64,000 bases of DNA from Albifimbria verrucaria (lineage: Eukaryota; Ascomycota; Sordariomycetes; Hypocreales; Stachybotryaceae), in contig JAHREC010000013.1 of the NCBI GenBank assembly GCA_020081605.1, forward strand, positions 6,820,001 to 6,884,000, written 5' to 3'. The notes below the pieces were generated by a model, which saw nothing but the letters and a program-made list of their open reading frames with translations, was not told the DNA's origin and made no database searches. The position numbers and the translations under genes are program-made. This document shows, piece after piece, positions 23,750 to 34,870 of this stretch (its first letter is position 1; each line of letters opens with the position of its first letter).

Positions 23750-24929
23750 TTTCTATGCTCTTTGACGCACCGAAACGGGCGTGTGAAATGTGAGATGGAT
23801 TTTGTGAAATATCTGTCACTTGGGGCCCCCGTGTCGAGGTATGAAAGAAACTCAATAGCTCTCAGTCGTTCAAGTCATAAACTGCAATGAACCAATTCTT
23901 GACCGTTGGTAGGAAAGTGCTCTTCTCTTAATCACACTCCAAAACCCAGGGACCGGTTTGAGGAAGAAGTTGGTTCATAAATTGGAACCCTCCCGTTTGA
24001 CTCCACGTGGGCACTACTCGTGACAGGGATATGGCAGATTCGGGTGGGACGTCATGGCCTTGGGTGCCCGCTTAGCAACATTTGCCGCCTACAGCCAGTG
24101 TATCCAGCTAATGAGGTACTGGCGGCCATTTCGCTCGCTCTCCCAGCTACCCGGTGTTGAATCGTGTTTCAACCCAGGCCACGGTTTCACTGATGCGGCG
24201 AGCACAGGCAGCCTCGGCTTCTAGAAAAGTTTGTGCGCCATCATTGTCCTTTCCAGTTAGAGGTCGGCGCTTACAGGCCGATTTAAAACTGTGCACGAGT
24301 CATGGTCTGTCCTTTTTCCTTTTTCAGCAACAGAGGCGATGCCGTGGCAAGATCAACTCTGCGCCTGGTGAGCAATACATGGCCTACGATAACAGAACCA
24401 ATCTCAGCATTGCATTCTTTTGCATCCGATCGGCCGAATGGTGCGCCATGGCAGGAAGCGGGGAGAACAGGATGCAGTGCTGAAGGGAGTGGACCTCTTT
24501 ACATACCAACAATCCATTACAGTGCTCGGCAGAAAGGACAGCGAGTTCTAGACTCCAGAGCTGCTAATGCCACCACGTAGTGCTCCCTGCAGCCATTGCG
24601 AATAGCAAGTGACGACAGACGTGATCAAATGCAAACTGTTTCCACCATATTTCCACTCACTTGCAAAACGGAATTCCCTGGTTAAAGACGCATCTCGGCT
24701 GAAAAATGTCCGAGGTGCTTTGAACAGCATACTATCCGTTGCGCTGCAAGCGAGCACGATGAGGACAATTGAAGAACGTGTGCATATTGTATAAGAGGAC
24801 AGGACGTGTACTCTTTGCCCCGCAGGTTCTTGGAGAGGGTACTCTGTATGTTTAGCCATACTATTTTGCCTCATATTTGTCCTTTGCAAAAATGCGACTG
24901 ATCAACCCCTCCTCCTTCTCTCCGCCGCC
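23750..24929. other. Intergenic, divergent promoters
   Basis: Separates the SDR gene (minus) from the esterase (plus). A TATAAGAGG sequence near 24790 lies about 140 nt before the esterase ATG. Open frames of 60-113 codons on both strands have no recognisable features. Confidence 0.55.
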
Positions 24930-25701
24930 ATGGTCGAAGCACGGCCAGCTGCATGCAAGCCTCCGCCTTATTTTGTTCTCACAGGTGACTCTACCGTGGC
25001 AGTGGATGGAGGCTGGGGAGACGGCTTCTTGGCGTATCTGAAGAACTCTGCCGATGGCATAAACCCAGCCAAGAGTGGTGCCACGACTGTGTCATTCAGA
25101 AAGGACGGTCGATGGGACATAGCCATTCAGGCCGTCAAGGATCATGTAGACGATTACCAACCCATCGTTACCATTCAGTTTGGGCATAACGATCAGAAAG
25201 CGGAGTCTGGTATCAGCTTGGCTGAGTATAAACAGAACCTCATTGACCTTGCCAACGAGGTCAAAGCAGCTGGCGGCACCCCAGTCCGTAATGATCTTTT
25301 CTTTTTTCTATAAAATTATTGGATCAACTAACAGTCAGTTCTACGTGCAGATACTCGTGACTTCGTTAACTCGTCGCGGCTTTCAAGGAGGCAAGGTCGT
25401 TGAGAACCTGGCAGAGCAACGCACTCTCACAATTGAGGCGGCGGACGAGGTGGGCGCACAGTACCTGGATCTAAATCGTGCCAGCACCGACTATGTAAAT
25501 GCCATCGGGGAGCAGTCTTGGAATTACAACTGGGGACCGACCGATAGAACGCATCTTAACCCTGCCGGGACGGTTGTCTTTGGTCGAATGTTGGCCGATC
25601 TTCTGATCCAGAAGCGACCAGACTTGGAAAAGTACATCCAACCCAACAAGGTGTTGAGCGACAAGATTTGGGCAGGCGAGTATGCAACAGGAGATGAATA
25701 A
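24930..25701 (+). CDS. SGNH/GDSL esterase, rhamnogalacturonan acetylesterase-like (CE12)
   Basis: Two exons (24930-25283 and 25351-25701), 234 aa, both in frame. SGNH signature blocks appear in order: block I FVLTGDSTV with the nucleophile Ser, block II around KSGATTVSF, block III TIQFGHNDQ with the oxyanion Asn, and block V DRTHLNPAG with the catalytic Asp-His pair. TPILVTSLTRRGF spans the splice junction. This order and spacing fit CE12 rhamnogalacturonan acetylesterases, which remove acetyl groups from pectin hairy regions. Two oddities: the intron donor reads GTCCGT, weaker than usual, and the predicted N-terminus (MVEARPAACKPPPY) is not a signal peptide. Either the protein is intracellular or an upstream exon is missing. 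Confidence 0.82.
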
Positions 25702-26454
25702 ACTGTCCATGCGCGGTGTCGCTTTGTTAGACAACGGAACAGGTGTGTGGTATAGTGCTGTATGTACATAGACTATTCATCACGTTAGATACTGGCACGA
25801 GGCGGGCTAAAGGATAAACAAACAAAGAAGATGAGAATAAAGCAATAATTATAAGGCGTGGGTCTAAGAAGATCGAGCGCTGCCGTATCGAATGATTACA
25901 GGTTACCTCAGCTCAGGCTGCTGTGCTGGTATAATACCACATAACTCAACTCCCCAAATGAATGCCAACATCCCGAGTTCAAGACAAGTGAAATCCGAGT
26001 ACGTATGAATATGCTTTCTGCCAAAACGTAAGCCACCGAGTCATTTACAACTACCGAGACCTTGGCACTCAGCAATGACTGGTAGTGGCGGATTCTGGCA
26101 CAGACACAGCAGCATTGACGGGCGCATCAACTGATTGCACGATGCCAACACAGCCGCCATTACGAAAAGCAAAGCTGGAGTTACGAAAGATCAGATCACC
26201 AAAATAGCCTGTTCGTCATCGCTGTCCTCCACGATTGAGATCAACCCATCCATCAGTTGCCCCAAAGCCCCGCACCGGGTGAAGCTTTACCCTCCTCCAG
26301 ATACCAACTGGATAATCGTCGATTCATCTTTTGCCAACCCGACCCAAGCCGCGAAATTGCGACGCATCTAGAGGCGCATTGGTTTGTATATATGAGCACC
26401 AGACCGGAATCAGGATGATTCCCAAGCCAGCCAACACACATTCTCACCACAACC
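25702..26454. other. Intergenic, promoter of qutE
   Basis: Upstream of qutE. TATATAT at 26387-26393, 62 nt before the ATG, is a likely core promoter. Only a half-site (GGATAA near 26310) of the palindrome seen in the other quinate promoters is present. No gene recognised. Confidence 0.55.
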
Positions 26455-26913
26455 ATGTCTCGCCAAATCCTCCTCATCAACGGCCCAAATCTAAACCTCC
26501 TAGGCACTAGGGAGCCTGAAATCTACGGTGCAACTACACTCAAAATGGTCGAGTCGCAAGCCAAGGCTCAAGCAACTTCACTGTCCGCAAATCTGGAGGT
26601 TTTCCAGTCCAACCACGAGGGCGCGATTGTCGACCGTATCCAACAAGCACGGGGCAAGATTGACGGCATTGTGATTAACCCAGGAGCTTACACTCATACC
26701 AGCGTCGCAATTCGAGATGCTCTACTGGGTGTTGACATTCCATTTGTCGAGTTACATGTTTCCAATGTCCACGCTAGGGAGCAGTTTAGGCGACACAGCT
26801 ATTTGAGCGACAAAGCAGAGGCGGTCATTTGTGGATTAGGAGTATTTGGGTATCAAGCTGCTATAGAATTCGCGGCAAAGCACATGAAGCTAAGAAAACA
26901 AACAAAACTATAA
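26455..26913 (+). CDS. qutE: Catabolic 3-dehydroquinase, type II (QutE/QA-2)
   Basis: Intact single-exon gene, 152 aa, the normal length of type II dehydroquinases. It catalyses the trans dehydration of 3-dehydroquinate to 3-dehydroshikimate, the second step of quinate breakdown. Diagnostic residues are all visible: [20 protein letters not shown] with the catalytic Arg and Tyr, the flexible-lid region, [23 protein letters not shown] (substrate binding) and [11 protein letters not shown] with the catalytic His. In fungi the anabolic enzyme is type I within AROM, so a stand-alone type II enzyme marks the quinate pathway. It converges with qutC, with only about 10 bp between the stop codons. Confidence 0.97.
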   Translation: MSRQILLINGPNLNLLGTREPEIYGATTLKMVESQAKAQATSLSANLEVFQSNHEGAIVDRIQQARGKIDGIVINPGAYTHTSVAIRDALLGVDIPFVELHVSNVHAREQFRRHSYLSDKAEAVICGLGVFGYQAAIEFAAKHMKLRKQTKL

Positions 26914-26922
26914 GATAGTTCC

Positions 26923-27978
26923 TTACAACATAGCCTGTACCCTTTGCGAATGTGGCTTGTCGAGTCCCAAATCCTTCGTGAGCCGTGACCAAGATCGTGC
27001 TGCCCTCTGTGCCATTTCCTCTGGTACATGGTGGTCCTTTTCCGTCAGCCGCCTGTTGAAAACCTCGAAGCTAAGCCATCCCTTGAATCCAAGATCATGA
27101 ATGATAGAGTGCATGATAGCCTGGACAGGCAGGTAGCCTCCGTACTGTTCCTCTCCGTATAAGAGTCTTGCATTTCTGGACCAGCTCATTCTTGCAGGCT
27201 GCTCCACGTTGAAAAATGGATGAGTTTCATCCAAAGGACGCTTCAGGCGTTCTCCATCTGCGATCTGAACTAGGAATACCCGCGAGACATTCACGGTCGT
27301 CACAAGCCGTTTCAGTGACTCGTTGACCGCTGATGTGCAATTGGGGGTACATCCTGTTGCGCTTTTAGGATCGGCATATATCCTCCCTGCGATGTTGAAC
27401 GTATCGAGGCACAAGCCGAAGTTGGGTCGGGCCACTCGTTGAACAACGTCCCAACTCTCTTCCCATGTGCTCACTCTAGTGCCCCAGCAGAGTGCTTCAA
27501 AGGCAAAGCGTACCACTGGAGTTCTCTGAAGGCCCATGTCTGCCACCTCTTGGAAATCGCTAATGATCAGATCCATGTCTTCTGTGATTTGGTCGGCAGG
27601 GAGATTGCTGCTTGGCAGTAGGATCAACTCGGTTTTGAGTTCATAAACGAGGTCCAGCCACAGCTCCATGTCCTGAATGCGTTTGTTGTGGAGAGACCTC
27701 GAGACGAGACCCTCATAATGCATAAACGGTTGGAGGCAGATGATGGAAAGTCCTAGAGACGAACACGTCTTGGAAATAATGGCAGCAGCAGCTCTTTGTT
27801 CTCTACCGCTAGGCGAGTCGCTCGACGAGATGGTCTTGGAAAAGTCATAGAGGTCTTCGTAAAACAATTCGATCCCTCGAAAGCCATGGCGTGCTGCCAA
27901 CTCTAGCTTATGTGGTAGAGAATGGCCAGCGAACGAACGCCCCAACGACATGCTGCAAATACTGGGTTTGTAAGACAT
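26923..27978 (-). CDS. qutC: 3-dehydroshikimate dehydratase (QutC/QA-4)
   Basis: Intact single exon, 351 aa. Converts 3-dehydroshikimate to protocatechuate, the committed step into the beta-ketoadipate pathway. The sequence is an AP-endonuclease-2/xylose-isomerase-like TIM barrel: SICSMSLGRSFAGHSLPHKL at the start, GFRGIELFYEDLYDF carrying the first metal-ligand Glu, ICLQPFMHYEG, FAFEALCWGTRVSTWEESW, FGLCLDTFNIAGRIYADP with a metal-site Asp, FLVQIADGERL and SFEVFNRRLTEKD. These match the fungal QutC/QA-4 pattern. A TATAAAGG sequence lies on the coding strand at 28083-28090, about 105 nt before the ATG. It shares a bidirectional promoter with qutB. Confidence 0.95.
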   Translation of the reverse strand: MSYKPSICSMSLGRSFAGHSLPHKLELAARHGFRGIELFYEDLYDFSKTISSSDSPSGREQRAAAAIISKTCSSLGLSIICLQPFMHYEGLVSRSLHNKRIQDMELWLDLVYELKTELILLPSSNLPADQITEDMDLIISDFQEVADMGLQRTPVVRFAFEALCWGTRVSTWEESWDVVQRVARPNFGLCLDTFNIAGRIYADPKSATGCTPNCTSAVNESLKRLVTTVNVSRVFLVQIADGERLKRPLDETHPFFNVEQPARMSWSRNARLLYGEEQYGGYLPVQAIMHSIIHDLGFKGWLSFEVFNRRLTEKDHHVPEEMAQRAARSWSRLTKDLGLDKPHSQRVQAML

Positions 27979-28667
27979 ATTGACTGTGTAAGCTATACAA
28001 GAGATATCTCATCAGGTAATGGAAATGGAATGGTGATGAGATTTGCTAGTCTACAGACAGAACTGATTGATGCATTACCCAGCCTTTATATGATGACATA
28101 GATGATAATGCGTCAGAGAACACAACAGCGGAAAGGAGCGGTTCAGGAATATGGTCAGAAACGATGCTAATGGTATCATACACCCTCCACCATTTCAAAA
28201 GAGCGTCCTATCAGTGGCCATCTTCAACCATCTTGAGCTCCATCCAACATCCCGGTGCGACACCTCGCTCAATTCCGCGTCCCGTTCCGCCATGGCTAAT
28301 GCCGGCTACCACTCTCACCTTGGCTGTTCCTGATAAACATACAAGCAGAGTATATCCAGTCTGGTCGTTGTGTTTAAGGATAATGGTTCAGGAACAGTGA
28401 CGCAAGCTACAACGGCAGTTGAACGGTGGATAAAGACTTATCCGGTGGTGTGGGGCTTAGCATCCCTCATCTCCCCACACTTCTTGGCTCTGAAATGGGG
28501 GTTACGGGGTCTCGGATGTACTGAGCCTGGCGATTTCCACACGAACAAAGCTAATTAGAAACGAGAAAAGTGTTATAACTTCCACCGTATTGCTGGTGGA
28601 ATGTCTGCCGCGGAGAATCTGAGAACTTGATTTGCCTTAACCCCGAGCTTCACTCCTCTCACCAACA
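27979..28667. promoter_or_regulatory. Bidirectional promoter of qutC and qutB
   Basis: The 689 bp between the divergent start codons. It contains the perfect palindrome at 28428-28443 and a TATA-like element for qutC at 28083-28090. No gene is recognised; short frames near 28.15-28.55 kb look random. Confidence 0.7.
28428..28443. promoter_or_regulatory. Putative QutA/QA-1F activator binding site (perfect palindrome)
   Basis: Reads GGATAA-AGAC-TTATCC. The half-sites match the 16-bp site recognised by the quinate activator in Neurospora and Aspergillus (GGRTAA-N4-TTATCC type). It lies 225 nt upstream of the qutB ATG and about 450 nt from the qutC ATG, so it could serve both genes. Confidence 0.82.
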
Positions 28668-29695
28668 ATGGCTCTCTCTGTGCAAGACGACACTCTTGAG
28701 TCCCGCGTGCATGCTGAGGTATCCCATTTAGAGAAGCACGGTTACCTTTTGGGCAAAAGATCACGCATTCCTTGTCACCTCTGCTTCACGATGTCGTTTA
28801 CCGGGACTTGGGCCTCCAATGGGGCCAGGTTCGATTGGACTCAGCGGACATCAACCTGTTTCTGCGGTTGACAAAGGACCCAAAATTCTATGGTAAGGAG
28901 TAACTCTTGATCGCACCCGAGACATATCAACTAAAAACAGTTCAAAGGTGCATCGGTGACCATGCCTAACAAAGTGGCCATTCTGCCGTACCTGGATGAG
29001 CTGACGCCTGAATGTCGGGCCGTGGGCGCTTGCAATACCGTTTTTTCAAGCCTTCTTCTACATCCCAAGCGCGCCGCTTGTGTGGCGCAAATACCGATGT
29101 CGTTGGAGTTCGTGACAGCTTTTACTACAATGTCAGTTCTCCAGCAACCACTTATCACAACCGACCAGCTATGGTAATCGGTGGCGGTGGTGCTGCGAGA
29201 AGTGCAATCTATGCGTTGCGGACATTCATGAAGGTCACAGACATATATTTGGTGTGTCGTGATGCAAGTGAGGTAGAAGCGATGGTGCAGCACTGCACGT
29301 CGAGGGGATACGGCGAAGGGCTCATCCACGTCACCACAACATCCCAAGCCGAGGCTCTGGAGGCACCTGGAGCAATTGTGGCTTGCATTCCTGATTTCAA
29401 GCCTACGACACCTGCCGAAATCCTTGCTGACTCTATAACCGACATATTCCTGTCAAAACCAAGTAAGGGCGCTATTCTGGAGATGTGCTATAACCCAACA
29501 CCTTTCACAAGACTCGGAGGTTTAGCTGAGGCGAAAGGATGGCAAGTGATACTTGGAACGGAGGCAATGATCTGGCAAGGCTTAGAGCAAGACAGGTATT
29601 GGACAGGGAAGGCAACTGATGGCCTGCCAGTTGAGAAGGTGAAGCGTGCCATTACAGCGGCAGTGGAGGAAAGGATACCTCAGTCAAAGCTATAA
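28668..29695 (+). CDS. qutB: Quinate/shikimate dehydrogenase (QutB/QA-3)
   Basis: Oxidises quinate to 3-dehydroquinate (and shikimate to 3-dehydroshikimate) with NAD(P). Exons 28668-28892 and 28948-29695; the intron joins FYG to ASVTMPNK. Visible features: N-terminal [16 protein letters not shown], the catalytic Lys in [24 protein letters not shown] with the catalytic Asp and the dinucleotide loop [15 protein letters not shown]. The C-terminal lid is in [10 protein letters not shown]. The frame is broken in an AAAA run (28755-28758) and a TTTTTT run (29041-29046). Adding one base to each yields exactly 325 codons (324 aa). The enzyme is a stand-alone catabolic form, separate from the AROM domain. 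It lies between qutC and qutD, under the 28428 palindrome. Confidence 0.94.
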
Positions 29696-30109
29696 TGTAA
29701 ATTACATAAAAACTCAAAAATAAAATTGGGTTAAACACATAAATACAGTGGCATTGTCCATCGCCGGAACCCCAACTGATGTTTAGCTTTCCCGCGTGTT
29801 TTGAAGCATTTAATGGCAAGAAGGGGGTATTGGAATGAGGCCGTTCGTGATAAGTAAATATTTGAATCAGTTTCACAGCACGCGGACTTAGGGTATCTTT
29901 GATGGACTTGATGGCAGTTGTCAAGAGTTCTTGGTTTGGGTAGCAGTATTAAATTCTTTATCCTCTCCCAGGGTATGTAAACAAGGTCCATGCTGCTGTT
30001 GAATTACCGCTAGTAGCAACGCGAATTCCTCATTTCCTATCTACACTGTTATACACAGAAGTAGGAGAGGCCAAAACAAACATCTCCATGTGTCCCTATA
30101 TCCTCTCTC
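29696..30109. other. Convergent 3' intergenic region
   Basis: Between the stops of qutB and qutD. AT-rich, with no gene recognised. It presumably holds both polyadenylation regions. Confidence 0.55.
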
Positions 30110-31782
30110 TCAAACAGCTTGCCCTTCTACTTGCTCTACACGAGACTTCTCCTCACGTATGTTGCCAATGGTGGCTCGAAACTCTTCATCTTGTAGTCGA
30201 AGCTCCTCCATAAGCTTTTTGTTCGCTTGCCATACAGGCTTGGTCTCGAACAGCTTGTCCATCATCTCAAGAGGGATAGACTTGGTCTCCGGGATACAGA
30301 AGAAAACGAAGACGACAGAAATGATCATCAGAGACGCAAAGAAGAAATAAACTCCATAGCCCCAAGCATTGAACATTTGCTCCGTGAAACGTGCAATGAT
30401 AAAATTCCATAGCCAGTTATTGGCTGCGGCATTGGCTTGACCCAGTGAGCGAGTGTTCTGGTCAAAGATCTCAGAATTGAGCACCCAGGAGTTCCGTTCC
30501 ATGAGGGCGTGTAGAAGGCCGTCCAGAGATAAAAGAAGAATATAGCAGCAATTCCACCAGATGATAAAGACGAGTCAGCAGAAGGCGTTTTGTTGGCAGT
30601 GTTTGCGATCTTGATATAGGCTCCAATGAACCACATGCAGAGGGAGCCTCCAAGAGCGCCAACCATCAACAGCATGCGACGTCCCATGTGATCAATGAGA
30701 ACAAGGAGCCATACAAAAGTCAATGTGGTCTTGACCACACCAAAGATGCCGGTAGTCAGCAGCGCGGTGTTTGTTCCAGTGATTCCAATGCTACGGAACA
30801 CCGTCGGGCTGTAATAATTGATAGCATTGATGCCAGAGCCTGTGCCACTGTTAGTTGCATTGTTTCATTTGTAGGAGAACAATTGATGCTTACCATTCTG
30901 GAATACAAAGAGAAGAGCACCAATGAGGAAGCGATACTGGATTTTGCGTTGCTTGAGTGCGCGGAAAGGCTTCCAGAAGCCAGCGCCAACATCGCGTCGA
31001 TACCGCTCCAGCTCTTCATCGATATAGGATGCCTCTTCAATAATGTAAGTGTCGGTGGGCTCAAGGTTCCTGATCCAGCAAAGAATCTTCATAGCCTCCT
31101 CCCGCCTGCCCTTGAGGAACAGCCAGCGGGGAGATTCTGGGAAGAACAGTGCACCCAACAGTAGCAGGCCACCTGGAATAAGCTGAACACCAAAAGGGAT
31201 CAGCCATTGTGTCCGTGTGGGCGGCAGTGTTGTGTTGACTCCATAGTTGATCCAGAATCCCACAAGACCTCCAATCTGCCAGCCTAACTCGTATATACCG
31301 ACAAGTCGACCACGAATAGCAGGCGGCGACAACTCGGAGATGTAAATTGGGGTCATGTTGGAGAGACCGCCAACGCCAACGCCTGCCAGCACTCGTCCAC
31401 CGATGATCAGTCCCAAGCCTCTGTCACCATTGGCACCGAGCATAATGCCAGCGCCAGCCATGAAGATGATACCAAACAGGAGGAGAGACTTCTTGCGACC
31501 GAGAAAGTAGCTCGAAACGAAGGCGCCAAGACTGCCGAAGAACGCGCCCGCCTGATAGACGGACACGATATTCTGCTTCAGAAGGGCGAGGGCGGAGGGA
31601 GAGTATTCGGCGAATCGAAACTCTTTCGTGAATGATGGCAAAGCCAAGGTCGTCCCGATAAAGGCGGAATCATAGCCGATTACACAGGCTGCAAAGGACG
31701 CAGTCGCCGCGCATATGTAGACACGCCAATTGTAAACAGCCTTCGGCGTAGGCCGATCTTCTTTCAACTGAAGGAGCGTCAT
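30110..31782 (-). CDS. qutD: Quinate permease (QutD/QA-Y), MFS sugar-porter family
   Basis: Exons 30894-31782 and 30110-30839 give 539 aa after one correction. A 12-helix sugar-porter-type carrier: VIGYDSAFIGTTLALPSF in TM1, GRVLAGVGVGGLSNMTPIY, SELSPPAIRGRLVG, the PESPRWL motif before the central loop, SGINAINYYSPTVF, DHMGRRMLLM and the C-terminal PETKSIPLEMMDKLFE. The SGINAINYYSPTVF and TLPPTRTQWLIPFGVQ segments resemble QutD-type quinate permeases. The break is in a GG pair at 30488-30489 (CC on the coding strand); one added base restores NGTPWVLNSEIFD. A TATAAG element lies about 88 nt upstream and the perfect palindrome at 32056-32071 about 275 nt upstream. It should import quinate across the plasma membrane. 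Confidence 0.94.
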
Positions 31783-32055
31783 TTTTACAACGAGCTGTCT
31801 TCGAAGGCAAAGCTCGTGATGTCAGCGTTGTGTAGACAATGCTTAAGTACTGGGGCGCTGAATGTCTTATACCCCGGAGATCAAGGTCCCTCAGCGAGCA
31901 GGGTGCAACTGGCAAACCGTTACTCCGTGATTGAAAAGCCCCGGCAAATACCTTGGAAAAAGCATGCCGGTGTTTGCGGGGAAACATGGGGAAGACTTGG
32001 GGCTTGCATTAGTGCTAGGCTTTTCACCACAAAACTGTGGAGAGGTCTGGTCCCT

Positions 32056-32071
32056 GGATAAGGCTTTATCC
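32056..32071. promoter_or_regulatory. Putative QutA/QA-1F binding site upstream of qutD (perfect palindrome)
   Basis: Reads GGATAA-GGCT-TTATCC, with both half-sites perfect. It lies in the 451-bp gap between qutD and the 3' end of qutA, about 275 nt before the qutD start, and so should control the permease. Confidence 0.82.
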
Positions 32072-32233
32072 TCTGGATCAACAGGACCCTTGAACCAAGC
32101 AACCAGGGTCATGACTAGCCAACAATCTAAGCTTTACCAAGTCTAAGAATTGCTAATCCCGAGACGAAGATTGGATAAACGAGGGCTTATAGAGTGGCTG
32201 GATAAACTCATTGTAGCTAAATACTTTTGACCC

Positions 32234-34377
32234 CTATGTTTCATCAAAACCTGGGTCACTAAACCCACATCCCGGTGCAAAGCCCAGGTTGACCATGAAT
32301 TGTGGATCGAGATCTATACTATCTGTACAGTCAATAGAACCGAGCTGATCCAATATCGAGTCGTAATCCATCAGCTGGGTTTGTCCATATCCGGACTGTG
32401 GCGTCGGGATTGCATACATCCTGTCGGTCCCAGGGGTGTCGTAGGATGTGCCGCCTGACTGCAGTGAAAGAAAGGCCTCCAAGTTGGTTGTGGAACTTAT
32501 TGTGGGTGCTTGAAAGTCTGCATGTGGTGACAGATAAGTTGTTGGCAAGGAAGCTGGTGGTTTTGCGTGTGCTCCATTCCTGTCTTCTTCAATATTCGTG
32601 CTTCCAGTGTAACGGCGGAGACTAGAGGACTCTTGACTGAATACACTTTCATGCCCCATATTGGGCGATAGTTCCTGTGCCATATCCGCAGCTGTCGGAG
32701 TCCATACATTCATCAAGGTCTCCATGGTCGGCTTGAGAACATTTGTTTTTGTCTGCCGCTGCATGAAGTCCATTAGAGTATAAAATATTGGAGGAGATCC
32801 CGTGGGTCCAATAGTTGAGAGATTATTTTCGATTACCTCAGAGAAGGTAGAGAATACCGAAGGCCGGCAGGTAGATGATAATGCAACCGTACCAGCCAGG
32901 AAAACAGCTTGCAGAACAAATGCCGAGGGTATCGCTGGTGTCGTACCCATAAGTGAATTGCAATAACTGAATCTAGGATCGAGTGTTTTTGCAAGATCTT
33001 CTGGAACCATCCTATGTGTTCCAGCGCATCCATGAGACCGTCCGTTAAGACTCACGCAAATGGTCTCGCTGAATTTCAATAGTTGATACAGAGTCTGGAG
33101 AGGGCGCGACATGGTTTGCTCCACCGTCGATGCATCCTGTACATTATTTGTGAATCCAGACATAGCTGCCCAAGGTTCTTCTTCTTCGATGTCCAAAGAA
33201 CTGAGGAGTTGTTCCGAGTACCACTTATCTTGGGATCCAGGGTGCATCTGCGGCTGCTGCCCCAAGCTCAAAGACAACCATACATCAAGAACAAAGCAAG
33301 CGCCAGTCGTAATAGCCTGCTGAAGTCTATGTCTCGACTGGTGCGTATTTAGCAGATCAGCGTCTGTGGAAGCTTCTCGCAAACACAAAGATGCTCGCGT
33401 TGCAGTACCGACTAGGCACCATGCTCCAGAAAGGTTTCCTGTCCCATCAAGATAAGGCTATGGAGCAGCATTGCTCGGACTTGTGGCCAATCTGGCATGT
33501 CCTCTCTGTTTTGAAGTTGAAGGAGTTTTCGTGAAATTGAGTAAATAGAACCAGGTTCAATCTCATTGTCGTCTGTTGGTCTTGCTTTCCGGTCTTGAAA
33601 GCTAGCCAAGGCGAACACAGCCCATAGCTCTGTATGGTTTGGTGATAATTCGTGAGGAGCTTCCCAGCCTCTTTGAAGGCCTTCGGGAGGGTATTCCGAG
33701 ATGATGGCAAGTAAAGTTTGTTTATCGACTATGGGAAGCCAGCAGTGAGTATATGTGTAGTATATGTCTACTAGTCGTCGCCAATGCCGTGGTAATTTTA
33801 ACACAGGTCGACATTCGGCAATATGCTGTGAAGCCTCACGGAAACTGCCATCATTTCCTTCCAAGTTATCGGACCGGATGGAGCTTGCTGTAGGTGTGTC
33901 TCCGTCCTCCTCCCCGGACTCCGAGCCTGCATCTTTGCGCGGAAGTTCACCATCTGCTAGAATACGGGCAATCTCTTTGTGAACTCGGCTCCTATTCCAT
34001 TTCTTGTGCAGATGATGCCCATTGCTATTCTTTTTGTGAGTAGTTTGGCGCCTTCGCGGCCCCCATTGTCCGTGAGCAAGCGTTGGAGTGCACTCTCACT
34101 TTCCGGAACTTCGTCCAGGACCCAAGCGAGAGCCAACTCAATCGTTCGTAGGTATCCTGTTTGCACACCTCGCTTCTTGGATGAAATGGTGTAGGAACAG
34201 TTCCGATGTTGCGACGCGCAAGCACCACAATGTGGTTTTCTCCGTCGCATTTCTCGCGGGCGGCTCTGCAGGGTTGCAAGCGAGAGAAACTCGCCTTCTC
34301 TTTGCTGGAGCCCATGTTGATGTTGATGGGCTTTGGAGATTTTCTTCGTCCCTGCCACTGCCTCTTTTGGGCGGCAT
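32234..34377 (-). CDS. qutA: Quinate pathway activator, Zn2Cys6 transcription factor (QutA/QA-1F)
   Basis: Nuclear Zn2Cys6 activator, 715 aa after correction and apparently intronless. The binuclear cluster at residues about 30-60 reads CNPCRAAREKC then CGACASQHRNC, i.e. C-x2-C-x6-C-x6-C-x2-C-x6-C. It is preceded by the basic KRRRVSLA. Directly after it comes KKRGVQTGYLRTIELALAW, a segment diagnostic of QutA/QA-1F and distinct from other fungal Zn clusters. The middle has the fungal TF domain (LVDIYYTYTHCWLPIVDKQ, ASLCLREAST). Four one-base losses break it: 34271-34273, 34236-34239, 34031-34035 and 33426-33427. With all four repaired the length is exactly 716 codons. It is divergent from its antagonist qutR. 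Confidence 0.94.
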
Positions 34378-34870
34378 TATCACAAGACGGTTCTGTGAGG
34401 GTTTATTTGCCGAAAACCCACAACCCTCTTGGCACTGCAATGCACATCAGGGCAATTGAGTTGTGGTGGTTATCACCATCCCTCCTCTCCCGGGCGAAAC
34501 TCAACTGAGAGTATCACAGAAACCTCAATCAGCCCCTGGATGGTGATACACGCGCACACCCGAACTGAGACGTCATGTGAAGAGGTTGCAGGGAGCTGTG
34601 GGGACAGACCTTGCGGGGTGGATAACTAGATCTAGATGCGGGGAGGATAAAGTCTTACCCGGACAAGAGACGGTCCTAGCAATATGCACGCTACCCTGTG
34701 GGACTAACTCAACTGTGCTGATCACAGTTGTGTGGATGTCGAATGCATTCACCTAAGAGAGCAGCCCTTCCAACCTGAAGCAGTCTTGCGGGATCACGTC
34801 GTGGTGGTCGCTTCACCTGGTCTTGAACGTCGTCAGGCAACATGGCTGGCGTCAAAGGTCATGGGATGCC
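34378..34870. promoter_or_regulatory. Divergent qutA-qutR promoter
   Basis: 493 bp between the two regulator start codons. It contains the near-perfect palindrome at 34645-34660 and a half-site GGATAA at 34620-34625. This fits autoregulation of the activator and inducible expression of the repressor, as known for the qa cluster; here it is inference. Confidence 0.65.
34645..34660. promoter_or_regulatory. Imperfect QutA-type site between qutA and qutR
   Basis: Reads GGATAA-AGTC-TTACCC, one base off the palindrome (TTACCC for TTATCC). It shares the spacing and the AG at the start of the spacer with the 28428 site. Confidence 0.6.
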
